Assembly: GCF_000716875.1 (NCBI RefSeq)
Contig: NZ_JNWQ01000020.1
Coordinates: 1 to 64,000, forward strand
Direction: 5' to 3'
Length of the DNA: 64,000 nt
From: Streptomyces novaecaesareae
Lineage (GTDB): Bacteria > Actinomycetota > Actinomycetes > Streptomycetales > Streptomycetaceae
Under the pieces are notes generated by a model. That model was not told the origin of the DNA. It did not search any database and saw only the letters and a program-made list of their open reading frames with translations. Each line of letters starts with the position of its first letter. The first letter of the stretch is position 1. Shown piece by piece: positions 50,889 through 60,267 of this stretch. Both the position numbers and the translations under genes were made by a program.

Positions 50889-51926
50889 TTGGGTTCCACC
50901 TGGAAGCAGCTGCCCGAGGAGCTGTCCGAACCCGCCAGACGCCTGGCGGAGGACCTCCGGGCCATCAAGGACGCCGCCGGCCTCTCGCTGTCCGAGCTGG
51001 CCACCCGCACGCACTACAGCCGGGCCTCCTGGGAGCGCTGGCTGAACGGCAAGCGCGTGGTCACCGAGCAGGCGCTGGAGGCGCTGATCGGGACGGTGGA
51101 CTGCGACGCCGCCGAGCTGCGCCGACAGTGGCGGCAGGCCATGGAGCCGGTCGGCCGGGAGGCTGCCGCCGGCGAGGCCGCGGAGGCTGTGGTGGCCGCG
51201 GTCGAGGAACCGGCCCGCGAAGAGACGGCTGCCGAGGAGCCCGCCGCACCGGAGCCGGTGGCCGTGGAGCCCGCCGAGCCCGCCCCCACCGCCTGGTGGC
51301 GCCGCCCGGCCGTGCTGGTCTCGGTGGCCGCGGTGCTCGCGCTCCTGCTGGTGCTGGTCGGCCTGCGGATCTCCCGGCACGACGAGCAGGCCTCGGCCGC
51401 CGACGAGCCCTCCCCGAGCCCCGCCGTCACCACCGCGGCCAAGCCCGCCCCGGGCGCCCCGGCCTGCCAGGCCGTCGGCTGCGCGCACAAGGACCCCAAG
51501 ACCACCGGCTGCGGCAAGGACGCCCGGACGCTGCAGACCCAGGTGATCGGCAAGGTGGTCGTCTACCTCCGGTACAGCCAGACCTGCCGGGCCGCCTGGG
51601 CGGCGATCACCGAGGGCGAGCCGAAGGACTACGCGACGATCACCGACGGCGTCGGCGACAGCGAGACGGCGCTCATCCACTACGGCTACGACAACTACTC
51701 GGCGATGCTGAACGCGGCGGACCCGACCGTCACCTTCCAGGTCTGCGGGTACCAGCCGGCCGGGCACGACTGCACGGGTGTCGTCGCCGACCTGGCCTCG
51801 GTGGTGGCCTCCACCCCGATCCCGATCGGCCCCGCCTCGCCGCCGCCGGGCACGGGGGCCGGAGCGGCGACGGCCACACCGACGGAGACGGAGACGGCCG
51901 CCGCGACCGAGTCGGCGGGGCCCTAG
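50889..51926 (+). CDS. XRE-family membrane protein with DUF2690 domain
   Basis: A 345-residue protein. The N-terminal XRE helix-turn-helix (about 15-75: LAEDLRAIKDAAGLSLSELATRTHYSRASWERWLNGKR) is followed by an Ala/Glu/Pro-rich linker, one TM helix (about 140-160, VLVSVAAVLALLLVLVGL), and an extracellular DUF2690 domain with paired Cys residues (CQAVGCAHKDPKTTGCG, CRAAW, CGYQPAGHDC). Start TTG 50889 gives the usual MGSTWKQLPEEL. Such proteins join DNA binding to an outside domain and may act as membrane-bound regulators. No partner gene is evident. Confidence 0.87.
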   Translation: MGSTWKQLPEELSEPARRLAEDLRAIKDAAGLSLSELATRTHYSRASWERWLNGKRVVTEQALEALIGTVDCDAAELRRQWRQAMEPVGREAAAGEAAEAVVAAVEEPAREETAAEEPAAPEPVAVEPAEPAPTAWWRRPAVLVSVAAVLALLLVLVGLRISRHDEQASAADEPSPSPAVTTAAKPAPGAPACQAVGCAHKDPKTTGCGKDARTLQTQVIGKVVVYLRYSQTCRAAWAAITEGEPKDYATITDGVGDSETALIHYGYDNYSAMLNAADPTVTFQVCGYQPAGHDCTGVVADLASVVASTPIPIGPASPPPGTGAGAATATPTETETAAATESAGP

Positions 51927-51977
51927 GGTCTGTCCCCGGGGTCGACCCGCAGACGGGAGTTCGAAGACAGGCCCTAG
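51923..51977. terminator. Long inverted repeat containing both stop codons
   Basis: CTAGGGTCTGTC (51923-51934) pairs with GACAGGCCCTAG (51966-51977) allowing one G-U pair. The arms include the TAG stop codons of the convergent DUF2690 and sigma factor genes; probable shared terminator with a 31-base loop. Confidence 0.55.
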
Positions 51978-53203
51978 TCCAGGTAGCCGCGCAGCTGCTC
52001 GGCGAAGGCGTGGTCGCGGAGTTTGACCAGCGTCTTCGACTCGATCTGCCGGATCCGCTCCCGCGTCACGCCGAACAGCACGCCGATCTCCTCCAGCGTG
52101 CGCGGGCGGCCGTCGTCCAGCCCGTAGCGGAGCTGGACGACCTGGCGCTCCCGCTCGCCCAGGGTGGCCAGCACCGCGTCGAGGTGCCGGCGCAGCAGCA
52201 GGAAGGTCGCCGACTCGGCGGGCGAGGCGGCATCGGCGTCCTCGATCAGGTCGCCGAACGCGACGTCGTCCTCCTCGCCGACCGGGGTGTGCAGCGAGAT
52301 CGGCTCCTGGGCCAGCCGGAGCAGCTCCCGCACCCGTTCCGGGGTCAGCTCCAGACGGGCGGCGATCTCGGCCGCCGTCGGTTCCAGGCCGCGCTCCTGC
52401 AGCAGGCCCCGCTGGACCCGGACCACCCGGTTGATCAGCTCGACCACGTGCACCGGCACCCGGATCGTCCGGGCCTGGTCGGCCAGCGCCCGGCTCATCG
52501 CCTGCCGGATCCACCAGGTCGCGTACGTGGAGAACTTGTAGCCGCGGGTGTAGTCGAACTTCTCCACCGCCCGGATCAGCCCCAGGTTGCCCTCCTGGAC
52601 GAGGTCCAGCAGGGTCAGCCCGCGGCCGATGTAGCGCTTGGCGACGGAGACGACGAGGCGCAGGTTGGCCTCGATCAGCCGGCGCTTGGCGATCCGGCCC
52701 CGCACCACCAGGGTGTCCAGCTCGCCGGCCAGCGGGTCGGGCGGCGGCGGCTTCCCGCTCAGCCGTTCCTCGGCGAACAGGCCGACCTCGACCCGGCGGG
52801 CCAGTTCGACCTCCTCGGCGGCGGTGAGCAGCCGGATCCGGCCGATCTCGCGCAGGTACTGGCGCAGCAGGTCGGCGGCCGGTCCGCCGTTCTCGGCCGG
52901 CTCGGGGCGCTCGTCCGCCGCGTCGACGCCGCGCTCGGCCTCGGTGTCGGCATCGACATCAGAATCGGCATCGGCATCGGCATCGGCATCGGCATCGATG
53001 GCGGGCTCGGGCTCGGGTTCCGGGCCTGCCGGATGGCCCTCCGGCAGGCCCTCGGCCGGGGCCCGCGCGCCGTCCGGGGGCGCCGCCCCGGCCCGGCCGT
53101 GGTCGCTCTCCTGTTCCCCGGCCGGTGCGGCGGGATTCGCTCTCGTCCTGGTGGCGGTCGCTCTGGTGGTGGTCGCTGCGGCGAGGCCTTGCTCCACGGG
53201 CAT
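51974..53203 (-). CDS. hrdA: Group 1/2 sigma-70 factor, HrdA-like
   Basis: A 409-residue principal-type sigma factor. Region 1.2 ([29 protein letters not shown]), region 2 ([54 protein letters not shown]), regions 3 and 4 ([32 protein letters not shown]) are all complete. The N-terminal 110 residues are an acidic, low-complexity extension with a (Asp-Ala)n tract. Position after dgt-dnaG matches hrdA of S. coelicolor, which is not the essential HrdB. I chose ATG 53203, although GAGG is only two bases before it; an in-frame GTG at 53281 is the alternative. Confidence 0.9.
   Translation of the reverse strand: MPVEQGLAAATTTRATATRTRANPAAPAGEQESDHGRAGAAPPDGARAPAEGLPEGHPAGPEPEPEPAIDADADADADADSDVDADTEAERGVDAADERPEPAENGGPAADLLRQYLREIGRIRLLTAAEEVELARRVEVGLFAEERLSGKPPPPDPLAGELDTLVVRGRIAKRRLIEANLRLVVSVAKRYIGRGLTLLDLVQEGNLGLIRAVEKFDYTRGYKFSTYATWWIRQAMSRALADQARTIRVPVHVVELINRVVRVQRGLLQERGLEPTAAEIAARLELTPERVRELLRLAQEPISLHTPVGEEDDVAFGDLIEDADAASPAESATFLLLRRHLDAVLATLGERERQVVQLRYGLDDGRPRTLEEIGVLFGVTRERIRQIESKTLVKLRDHAFAEQLRGYLD
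52964..52997. repeat. Hexanucleotide microsatellite (ATCGGC)n in the sigma factor gene
   Basis: Five full ATCGGC units plus four bases, encoding alternating Asp-Ala in the acidic N-terminal extension. Six-base units keep the reading frame when copy number changes. Confidence 0.9.
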
Positions 53204-53324
53204 CCCCTCGGGGCGGGCGCGACTCTGGCGGACCCGCGCTGTACGGAGGTGGGACGCCCTCCAGTGTGCGGTACGCCACACTCCGTGGCCGAGACTCGTG
53301 CGCCGACTTTCTGCGCAGCGGGTA

Positions 53325-55232
53325 CTACAGGCCTGCGGCGCCCCGGCTCTTCAGGTGGTCGCCGTACTGCTGGAGCTGCCACAGCTCGGTCTGCACCGCG
53401 TGCAACTGCTCGGCGTCGGCCCGGGGGCCGAGCCGCTGGAGGTAGCCGCGGACCTCGGTGACCCGCCGCTCGACGGCCAGCAGGCGCAGCTTGACCAGGA
53501 ACTCCCCCGCGTAGACGGCGTCCGCCTTGCGGCGCGAGCGCACCGGCTCGACGGTCAGCTCGGTGACCAGCGAGCGCACCCGGTCGTCCGGGGACGCCTC
53601 GCGCACCGCGCTGGTGAAGTCCGGCATCGTCGCCCCGTACGCGGCGCCGCCGGCCTTGGCGATGGCCTGGCGGACGGCGGCGTACGGCGGGGTCGGGAAC
53701 TCGTCCTCGCCGTAGTGGTCGAAGGCCGGGCTGACCAGGTCCGGGTGCTGCAGCGCGAGTTTGAGCAGCTCGCGCTCGACGAACTGGGCCGGGTCGCGCG
53801 GGTTGAGCCGGAAGGCGGGCTGCGCGGGGCGCGACGGCTGGGCCGGCTCGGGGCGGCGCTGGGCGGCGGCGCCGCGCGGGTTCTGCTGGCGTTCGCGGTC
53901 CCAGCGGGCCAGCTGGGAGATCCGGCGGACGACGAACTGCTCGTCCAGGATGCCGAGCATGCCGGCCAGTCGGACGGCGTACTCGTGCTGGATCGAGCGG
54001 TCCTTGATCTTGGCGACGATCGGGGCCGCCTCCTCCAGTGCCGCCGAGCGCCCCTCCGGGGTGTCCACCCGGTGCCGGGCCACCACCGAGTTCAGCGCGA
54101 ACTCGAACAGCGGGACGGGGTTGTCGATCAGCTGCTTGACGGCCTCGTCGCCCTGGGCCAGGCGCAGTTCGCACGGGTCCATGCCGCCCGGGCTGACCGC
54201 GATGGAGGTCTTGGCGGCGAACTTCTGGTCGTCCTCGAAGGCCCGCAGCGCGGCCTTCTGGCCGGCCGCGTCGCCGTCGAAGGTGAAGACCGTCTCGCCC
54301 CGGTACTGGGAGGTGTCCATCAGCAGTCGGCGGATGATCTTGATGTGGTCCTCGGCGAAGGCGGTGCCGCAGGTCGCCACCGCCGAGGTGACCCCGGCCA
54401 GGTGGCAGGCCATCACGTCGGTGTAGCCCTCGACCACCACCGCGCGGCCCGACTTGGCGATCTCCTTCTTCGCCAGGTCGATGCCGTACAGCACGTGGGA
54501 TTTCTTGTAGATCGGCGTCTCGGGGGTGTTGAGGTACTTCGGCCCGTTGTCGTCCTCGCGCAGGCGGCGGGCGCCGAAGCCGACCACCTCGCCCGCGATG
54601 TCCCGGATCGGCCAGACCAGCCGGCCCCGGAAGCGGTCGATCAGGCCGCCGCGCTGGCCCTGCGAGGCCAGGCCGCCGAGCAGGATCTCCTTGTCGGTGA
54701 AGCCCTTGCCCCGCAGGTAGCGGACCAGGTGCTCCCACCCGGCCGGGGCGTAGCCGACGCCGAAGGTCGTCGCGGCCTCCTCGTCGAAACCGCGCTCGGC
54801 CAGGAAGCGGCGGCCGATCTCCGCCTCCGGCGAGGCCAGCTGCTCCCGGTAGTAGGCGGCGGCGACCTTGTGCGCCTCGACCAGGCGGGTGCGCTCGCCC
54901 TGCTGGTGGCGGGGGCTGTAGCCGCCCTCCTCGTAGCGCAGGGTGATGCCCGCCTGGGCGGCCATCCGCTCGACGGCCTCGGCGAAGGTGAAGTGCTCGA
55001 TCTTCATCAGGAAGGCGATGGTGTCGCCGTTCTCCTGGCAGCCGAAGCAGTGGAAGACGCCCTTGGCGGGGTTGACGTAGAAGGACGCGGACTTCTCGTC
55101 GTGGAAGGGGCAGACGCCCTTGTACTCGCCGCCGCCACCGTTGGTGAGCTGTACGTAGTCGCCGACCACCGCGTCGATCGGCAGTGCGCTGCGCACCGCC
55201 TGTACGTCTTCGTCCCTGATCCGCCCGGCCAC
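53325..55232 (-). CDS. dnaG: DNA primase
   Basis: A 635-residue primase that makes RNA primers at replication forks. CHC2-type zinc finger at about 40-66 ([30 protein letters not shown]), RNA polymerase/TOPRIM core with [28 protein letters not shown] and [18 protein letters not shown] (Asp metal ligands), and a C-terminal helicase-binding domain after a Pro/Gln-rich linker at about 440-470. GTG/ATG start at 55232 ([15 protein letters not shown]). It lies between dgt and the sigma factor gene in one direction, recalling the dnaG-sigma pairing of the macromolecular synthesis operon. Confidence 0.97.
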   Translation of the reverse strand: MAGRIRDEDVQAVRSALPIDAVVGDYVQLTNGGGGEYKGVCPFHDEKSASFYVNPAKGVFHCFGCQENGDTIAFLMKIEHFTFAEAVERMAAQAGITLRYEEGGYSPRHQQGERTRLVEAHKVAAAYYREQLASPEAEIGRRFLAERGFDEEAATTFGVGYAPAGWEHLVRYLRGKGFTDKEILLGGLASQGQRGGLIDRFRGRLVWPIRDIAGEVVGFGARRLREDDNGPKYLNTPETPIYKKSHVLYGIDLAKKEIAKSGRAVVVEGYTDVMACHLAGVTSAVATCGTAFAEDHIKIIRRLLMDTSQYRGETVFTFDGDAAGQKAALRAFEDDQKFAAKTSIAVSPGGMDPCELRLAQGDEAVKQLIDNPVPLFEFALNSVVARHRVDTPEGRSAALEEAAPIVAKIKDRSIQHEYAVRLAGMLGILDEQFVVRRISQLARWDRERQQNPRGAAAQRRPEPAQPSRPAQPAFRLNPRDPAQFVERELLKLALQHPDLVSPAFDHYGEDEFPTPPYAAVRQAIAKAGGAAYGATMPDFTSAVREASPDDRVRSLVTELTVEPVRSRRKADAVYAGEFLVKLRLLAVERRVTEVRGYLQRLGPRADAEQLHAVQTELWQLQQYGDHLKSRGAAGL

Positions 55233-55300
55233 CCCGGAAGTCTACTGGGGTGGCCGGGGTTTCGAGCCCGGGTCGGCGGGCGGGGCACCGGGGGCAGGCG

Positions 55301-56608
55301 TCACGCCCAGGCGGCGCCGACGAGCTTGGCGTGCAGGGCCAGGGCGGAGGCGTCGGTCAGGGTGGCGATCTGGTCGATGACCGTGCGCAGCGCGGCGCCG
55401 TCGTCCTCGGCCTCGTGGTACATCGCGGCGAACACCGGGTCCAGCCCCTCGGGGGCGCGCTGGGTGAGCACGTACGCCAGCTCGGCGATCACGATCCGCT
55501 GCCGGGCCCGCAGCTGGGCCTGCTCGTCGCGCTGCATGACGAAGCGGACGGCGACCGCCTTGAGCACCGCGCACTCCAGCCGGACGTCCCGCGGCACCAC
55601 CAGCTCGGCGGCGTAGCGGGTCAGCCGGCCGGGCCCGTAGCGGGCGCGGGTGGCCTGCTCGGCGGCCAGGCAGAACCGGCCGATCAGCTGGCTGGTGAGG
55701 TCCTTGAGCCCGGCCCGGGCCCGGGCGGTGCCGTCGTACGAGCGGGGCCACCACTCCTGGGCGAGCAGCCGGTCCAGGGCGGCGGACAGCTCCTCCGGAT
55801 CGGCGTCGGGGGCGTAGCGCTCGGCGACCTTGAAGAGCTCGGCGCGCTCGCTCGGGGCGCGCAGCACGGCCGGGTCGATGTGGCCGGCCTGCAGGCCGTC
55901 CTCGACGTCGTGGGTGGAGTAGGCCACGTCGTCGGACCAGTCCATCACGGTGGCCTCGAAGCACTTGCGCCCGGCCGGGGAGCCGGCCCGCAGCCAGCGG
56001 AAGACCGGCAGGTCGTCGGCGTAGACGCCGTACTTGGGCGACTGCGGGTCGACGGGGTGGGCGCCCTTGGTCCACGGGTACTTGGTGGCGGCGTCGAGCG
56101 CGGCGCGGCTCAGGTTGAGGCCGACGCTGCGGCCGGGCCAGGGGGCGAGCCGGGTCGACGGCTCCTCCCGGGGGGCGAAGCGCTTGGGTTCGAGCCTGGT
56201 CAGGATGCGCAGCGACTGGGCGTTGCCCTCGAAGCCCCCGCACGCCTCGGCGGCCTGGTCGAGGGCCTCCTCGCCGGTGTGGCCGAAGGGCGGGTGGCCG
56301 ATGTCGTGGGCCAGGCAGGCCGTCTCCACCAGATCCGGGTCGCAGCCCAGGGCCGCGCCCAACTCCCGGCCCACCTGGGCGCATTCGAGGGAGTGGGTGA
56401 GCCGGGTGCGCGGGAAGTCGCTGCGCATCGGGGCGACCACCTGGGTGGTGCCGGCCAGCCGGCGCAGCGCCGCCGAGTGCAGCACCCGGGCGCGGTCGCG
56501 CTGGAAGGCCGTACGGCCGGGGCGCTTGTCGGGTTCGGGGACCCAGCGGGCCTCGGCGGCGTGGTCGTACGGGATCGGGGCGGCGAGGCGGTGCGTGGTG
56601 TCGTCCAT
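55301..56608 (-). CDS. dgt: Deoxyguanosinetriphosphate triphosphohydrolase-like protein
   Basis: A 435-residue HD-domain phosphohydrolase that splits dNTPs to nucleoside and triphosphate. N-terminal [38 protein letters not shown] with the first His, and the metal motif [19 protein letters not shown] are present; the second-half Asp is in [17 protein letters not shown]. Start ATG 56608 ([17 protein letters not shown]). It precedes dnaG by 68 bp in the same direction. Nucleotide pool control or viral defence roles are known for the family. Confidence 0.95.
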   Translation of the reverse strand: MDDTTHRLAAPIPYDHAAEARWVPEPDKRPGRTAFQRDRARVLHSAALRRLAGTTQVVAPMRSDFPRTRLTHSLECAQVGRELGAALGCDPDLVETACLAHDIGHPPFGHTGEEALDQAAEACGGFEGNAQSLRILTRLEPKRFAPREEPSTRLAPWPGRSVGLNLSRAALDAATKYPWTKGAHPVDPQSPKYGVYADDLPVFRWLRAGSPAGRKCFEATVMDWSDDVAYSTHDVEDGLQAGHIDPAVLRAPSERAELFKVAERYAPDADPEELSAALDRLLAQEWWPRSYDGTARARAGLKDLTSQLIGRFCLAAEQATRARYGPGRLTRYAAELVVPRDVRLECAVLKAVAVRFVMQRDEQAQLRARQRIVIAELAYVLTQRAPEGLDPVFAAMYHEAEDDGAALRTVIDQIATLTDASALALHAKLVGAAWA

Positions 56609-56707
56609 ATGACGTTCACGGTACGCCGGGCCTCCGACACGCGGGGTGTGCCGCGCACGAAGGGGCGCGGGCCGGGGCGTGAACGCTGCGCGGCGCGCGG
56701 GTGCCCG

Positions 56708-56751
56708 CCCCGGCGGGTGCGGGGTTCAGCCCCGGCGGGTGCGGGGTTCAG
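56708..56751. repeat. 22-bp tandem duplication at a stop codon
   Basis: Two copies of a 22-base unit CCCCGGCGGGTGCGGGGTTCAG-like (period 22) end at the SGNH gene's stop. The TCA of the stop codon is duplicated with it, as in the tandem repeat at 24075. Confidence 0.8.
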
Positions 56752-57749
56752 CCCCGGACCGCCTTGAGGACGACGCCGGCCACCGCCTCCTGCCCCTTGG
56801 CGTTGGGGTGGATCGGTGCCAGGCCGGGGGCCGGGAACGGCGGCTCGACCCAGCGCGTGTCCTCCCCCGCGCACATGTCGTGCCCGGCCGAGGGGCCCGC
56901 CGTGTCCACGAACACCGCGCCGGCGTCCTGCGCCCGCTTCCTGAGCATGCCGTTGAGCTGCTGCTCCTTCTCCGCGAGGAAGGCGAGGTCGCCGACGGCC
57001 ACCGTCCCGCCGAGCACCGGCTGGCAGCTCGACGGGTCGGCCGGGAACAGCGTCGGGTACCCGATCACGTACACCCGGGCCTGCGGGGAGCGCCGCTTGA
57101 CGTCCTGGAGCACCCGGCCGAGCCGGTCCCCGGCGGCGTCCACCCGGTGCTGGACCTCGTCGGTGCCGTCGCCGGAGGAGTAGTGGTCGCGGCAGGGCGA
57201 GGCGGCGCGGGTCTGCTTGACGACGCCCTTGACCGCGTCCACCAGGTTGTCCTTGGCGCACTCGATCACGACGTCCGTGAAACCGGCGTCGTTGCCGCCG
57301 ATCCCGAGGGTGACCAGTTGGGTCTGCTCGGTCAGCGCGTCCAGCTGCGCCGGGTTGGTGCCGTTGCCGGTGTGCTGCGCCGAGGTGAGGTCCCCGGTCT
57401 GCGCGCCGGTGCAGCTGACGTCCCGGAACCGGTCCGCGGCCAGCCCGAGCCCCTTGGCCACCAGGGCCGGGTAGTTGACCCCGGAGCGGGCGCAGCCGCG
57501 CGGCTCGGCGGTCTGCGGGGGGATCTGCATGCCCGCCGTGTACGAGTCGCCCAGCGCGACGTACGGGCCGGTCGGCGGCGGGGTGGGGGTCGGCGACGCG
57601 GTCGCGCCGGCCTGCGCGCGGCCGGGCACCACGCCCGCGAAGCCCTTCCCCTGGCTGCTGTCCGAACCGCCGCCGCCGGTGCACCCGGCCAGCAGCAGCG
57701 CTGCCAGCCCGGCTGTCACGGCGACGGTCGGGCGTGCGGTCCTCGGCAT
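56748..57749 (-). CDS. SGNH/GDSL hydrolase lipoprotein
   Basis: A 333-residue exported lipase/esterase. Lipobox ALLLAGC with lipid-attached Cys at about 23, then a Gly/Pro-rich linker and the SGNH blocks: GDSYTAG (Ser nucleophile, block I), GIGGNDAGF (block III, Asn) and PIHPNAKG (block V, Asp/His). Five or more Cys residues in the catalytic domain suggest disulfides, as in secreted Streptomyces lipases such as SCO7513-type. It acts on the cell surface on an ester substrate that cannot be predicted. Confidence 0.92.
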   Translation of the reverse strand: MPRTARPTVAVTAGLAALLLAGCTGGGGSDSSQGKGFAGVVPGRAQAGATASPTPTPPPTGPYVALGDSYTAGMQIPPQTAEPRGCARSGVNYPALVAKGLGLAADRFRDVSCTGAQTGDLTSAQHTGNGTNPAQLDALTEQTQLVTLGIGGNDAGFTDVVIECAKDNLVDAVKGVVKQTRAASPCRDHYSSGDGTDEVQHRVDAAGDRLGRVLQDVKRRSPQARVYVIGYPTLFPADPSSCQPVLGGTVAVGDLAFLAEKEQQLNGMLRKRAQDAGAVFVDTAGPSAGHDMCAGEDTRWVEPPFPAPGLAPIHPNAKGQEAVAGVVLKAVRG

Positions 57750-57928
57750 GGCATCCCCCCGGGGGTACGACGAGTCATGGTCGGCTCCTCACGGCAGCCC
57801 GTCCCCCGGGCGCCTGCGCCTCCAACGAGCGGCCGGCGCCGATGGCTCCCGCCTGCGCGAAATCCTCGCAAGGGGAATCCGCGCCCCGCAGGAAGCCGTC
57901 GGCGGCGGCCGGCGCCCACTCCGTACGG

Positions 57929-58873
57929 CTACTCCGCGCCGCGCTCGTGCTCGGCCAGGAACTGCTCGAAGCGGCGGCCCAGTTCGTCCGCCGAGGGCAG
58001 GTCCACCGGCTCGGCCAGCAGGCTCTCCCGGCCCTCGGCGCCCGCCACCGCGTCGTACTGGCCCTCCATGCCGCGGATCGCCGAGCGCAACTCGCCGTCC
58101 CCCTGCGTCAGCTGCTCCTCGATGTCCGCGTAGACCTCGCCGACCCGCTCGCGCAGCCGGGTGCCGGGCAGCACCAGCCCGGTGGCGGACTGCACCGACT
58201 CCAGGATCAGCACGGCCGCGGCCGGGTAGGCCGAGCGGGCCACGTAGTGCGGGACGTGCACGGCGAAGCCCAGCACGTCGTGCCCGGCCTCGGCCAGCCG
58301 GTACTCCAGCAACGCCTGGGCGCTGCCCGGGACCTGCGCCTGCTCGAACCACTGCGGGAAGCCCGGCGCGAGGTCGAGCCGGTTGCCGTGCGGCGTCAGG
58401 CCGACCGGGCGGGTGTGCGGCACGCCCATCGGGATGCCGTGGAAGTCGATCGAGAGCCGGACCTCGAAGCGCTCCACCAGCTGGCGCACGGCGCCCGCGA
58501 AGCGCTCCCACTCGACGTCCGGCTCGGGGCCGGTGAGCAGCAGGAACGGCGCGCCGGCGGCGTCGTGGACGAGCTGGAGCAGGATCTCCGGCGGGTCGTA
58601 GGACGTCCAGCGGTCGCGGTCGAAGACCATCGCCGGGCGGCGCGCCCGGTAGTCGACCAGCCGGTCGTGGTCGAAACGGGCCACCACCTGCGGCGATCCC
58701 GTCTCCAGCAGGTGGTCCATCACCTGGCCGCCGGCCTCCCCGGCGTCCATGAAGCCCTCGAAGTGCTGGAGCAGCACCAGGCCGGCACCGGTGTCGCGCA
58801 ACTGCGCGTTGGCCGTGGCCACCGCGGCCACGCCCTGCTGATCCAGCTCGTACAACGCCTGGAAGTCACGCAC
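57929..58873 (-). CDS. PAC2 family (proteasome assembly chaperone-like) protein
   Basis: A 314-residue soluble protein beginning at GTG 58873 ([26 protein letters not shown]), the first plausible start; the frame is open much further by base composition only. PAC2 features include [50 protein letters not shown] and [26 protein letters not shown]. Actinobacterial members are thought to help the proteasome/Pup system, without direct proof. The acidic C-terminus ([17 protein letters not shown]) is helical. Confidence 0.88.
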   Translation of the reverse strand: MRDFQALYELDQQGVAAVATANAQLRDTGAGLVLLQHFEGFMDAGEAGGQVMDHLLETGSPQVVARFDHDRLVDYRARRPAMVFDRDRWTSYDPPEILLQLVHDAAGAPFLLLTGPEPDVEWERFAGAVRQLVERFEVRLSIDFHGIPMGVPHTRPVGLTPHGNRLDLAPGFPQWFEQAQVPGSAQALLEYRLAEAGHDVLGFAVHVPHYVARSAYPAAAVLILESVQSATGLVLPGTRLRERVGEVYADIEEQLTQGDGELRSAIRGMEGQYDAVAGAEGRESLLAEPVDLPSADELGRRFEQFLAEHERGAE

Positions 58874-59525
58874 CGCGCACCCAACCCCGTTCTCTACTCG
58901 TCCCGGCCGACCGTCTTCTCGTCGTGTCCAGCGTGCCGGGCGCCGCCGGAATTCCCGCCGCGCCCGACGACTCCTCCGACGACCGCCTCCGCCCCCTCCG
59001 GACCATGATCGCACCCGACGGAAGAAGCCCTGGTCACAGGGGTGCGAGGGCCCGCTCCCGAGCCCCGCCGAACGGCCCGCGCGGCCATTCGCGTGCCGCG
59101 AAGTGACGCACCGCCTTCTGGCGGGTATCGTCCTCTCGCTGCCTCGCATCGTCGCGTCGTCGTCACGTCGTCCGTAACGCCGTCGACCACGTCCCGGTCC
59201 GATGCTCGGCCAGCCCCCACGACGCACCTTGCCTTCACCTGGCCGCCTGCTTCCCTTCGCGCTCTCGTTTCCTCTTCGGCCATTTCGCGGACGCACACTG
59301 TCCCCTCGCTCTTCCCGCCGGACCGGTCCGAGGACCCGTGTCCGTTCCGGCACCCCGCGCCGCCCGTTCCGGGCCGCCGCCCCCGCCCCGCCCGACCGGA
59401 TCTCCTCCGGCGTACGCGGACACCCGGGCGGCCGGACCCGGGCCGGGGCGAAACCAGTCCACCGCACCCCGTGCCGTACCCCGGCGCGGGAGGCACCCTC
59501 CGACCGATGAAGGACCGAAGGTTCC
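58874..59525. other. 652-bp intergenic region without a supported gene
   Basis: All open frames here lack sensible codon structure or a start with ribosome site. The region contains a perfect TTCGCG-TGC-CGCGAA inverted repeat (59088-59102) and a weak CCCTG/CAGGG hairpin at 59028-59041. It must carry the divergent promoters of the PAC2 and GNAT genes. A small RNA cannot be excluded. Confidence 0.5.
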
Positions 59526-60260
59526 GTGCCCGTACCTGTCATCCTCACCGGCCGCACCGTGCGGCTGGAGCCCCTCGCCGCGCACCACGCCGAGGCCATC
59601 GCCGAGGCCGGCGCCGAGGACCGTACGACCTACGCCTTCACCCCCGTCCCGCACGGCCTGGAAGCGGCCCGCGACTACATCGCGCGTGCGCTCGCCGACC
59701 AGGCCGCGGGACGGTCGCTGCCGTTCGCGACGGTGAACGTCGCCGACGGCCGGGTCGTCGGCTCCACCCGTTTCCTGGAACTCGACTACTGGCAGGGCCC
59801 GATGGTGTGGCCGCCGGCACCCGGCGTCCCGTTCGGCGATCCGGCCACGGCCGTCCCGGACGCCGCCGAGATCGGCAACACCTGGCTCTCGCCGCGCGCC
59901 CAGGGCACCGGCATCAACACCGAGGCCAAGCTGCTGATGCTGCGCCACGCCTTCGAGACCTGGGGCGTGCAGCGGATCTCGCTGCGCGCGGACGCCCGCA
60001 ACCTGCGCTCGCGCGCCGCGATCGAGCGGCTCGGCGCGACCTCCGAGGGCGTGCGCCGGGCCCACTCGCGCGGGCTGGACGGGGTGGTCCGCTCCACCGC
60101 GTTCTACTCGATCCTCGACGCCGAGTGGCCGGCCGTCCGGGACATCATCGAGCTGCGGATCGCCGCCGCCACCTCGCCGAGCGCCCCGGATCCGGCGATC
60201 AACCAGGAGTGCCTTAGACAGGGCGGCAGCGGCGCCGGGCAGCTGATGATCACGGCGTGA
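59526..60260 (+). CDS. GNAT family N-acetyltransferase (RimJ/RimL type)
   Basis: A 244-residue acetyltransferase starting at GTG 59526. It has the RimJ/RimL layout: [20 protein letters not shown] at the N-terminus, then [43 protein letters not shown] with the acetyl-CoA loop (Q/R-x-x-G-T/x-G version RAQGTG), and [24 protein letters not shown]-terminal extension of about 35 residues after IIELRIAAA is unusual and may be disordered. Substrate could be a protein N-terminus or an antibiotic amine. Confidence 0.92.
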   Translation: MPVPVILTGRTVRLEPLAAHHAEAIAEAGAEDRTTYAFTPVPHGLEAARDYIARALADQAAGRSLPFATVNVADGRVVGSTRFLELDYWQGPMVWPPAPGVPFGDPATAVPDAAEIGNTWLSPRAQGTGINTEAKLLMLRHAFETWGVQRISLRADARNLRSRAAIERLGATSEGVRRAHSRGLDGVVRSTAFYSILDAEWPAVRDIIELRIAAATSPSAPDPAINQECLRQGGSGAGQLMITA

Positions 60261-60267
60261 GCGGGGG

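Noticed and set aside
57929..59599. PAC2 frame extended to 556 codons
   Set aside because: Residues before GTG 58873 are low-complexity Arg/Gly sequence across the intergenic region; family similarity starts at [10 protein letters not shown].
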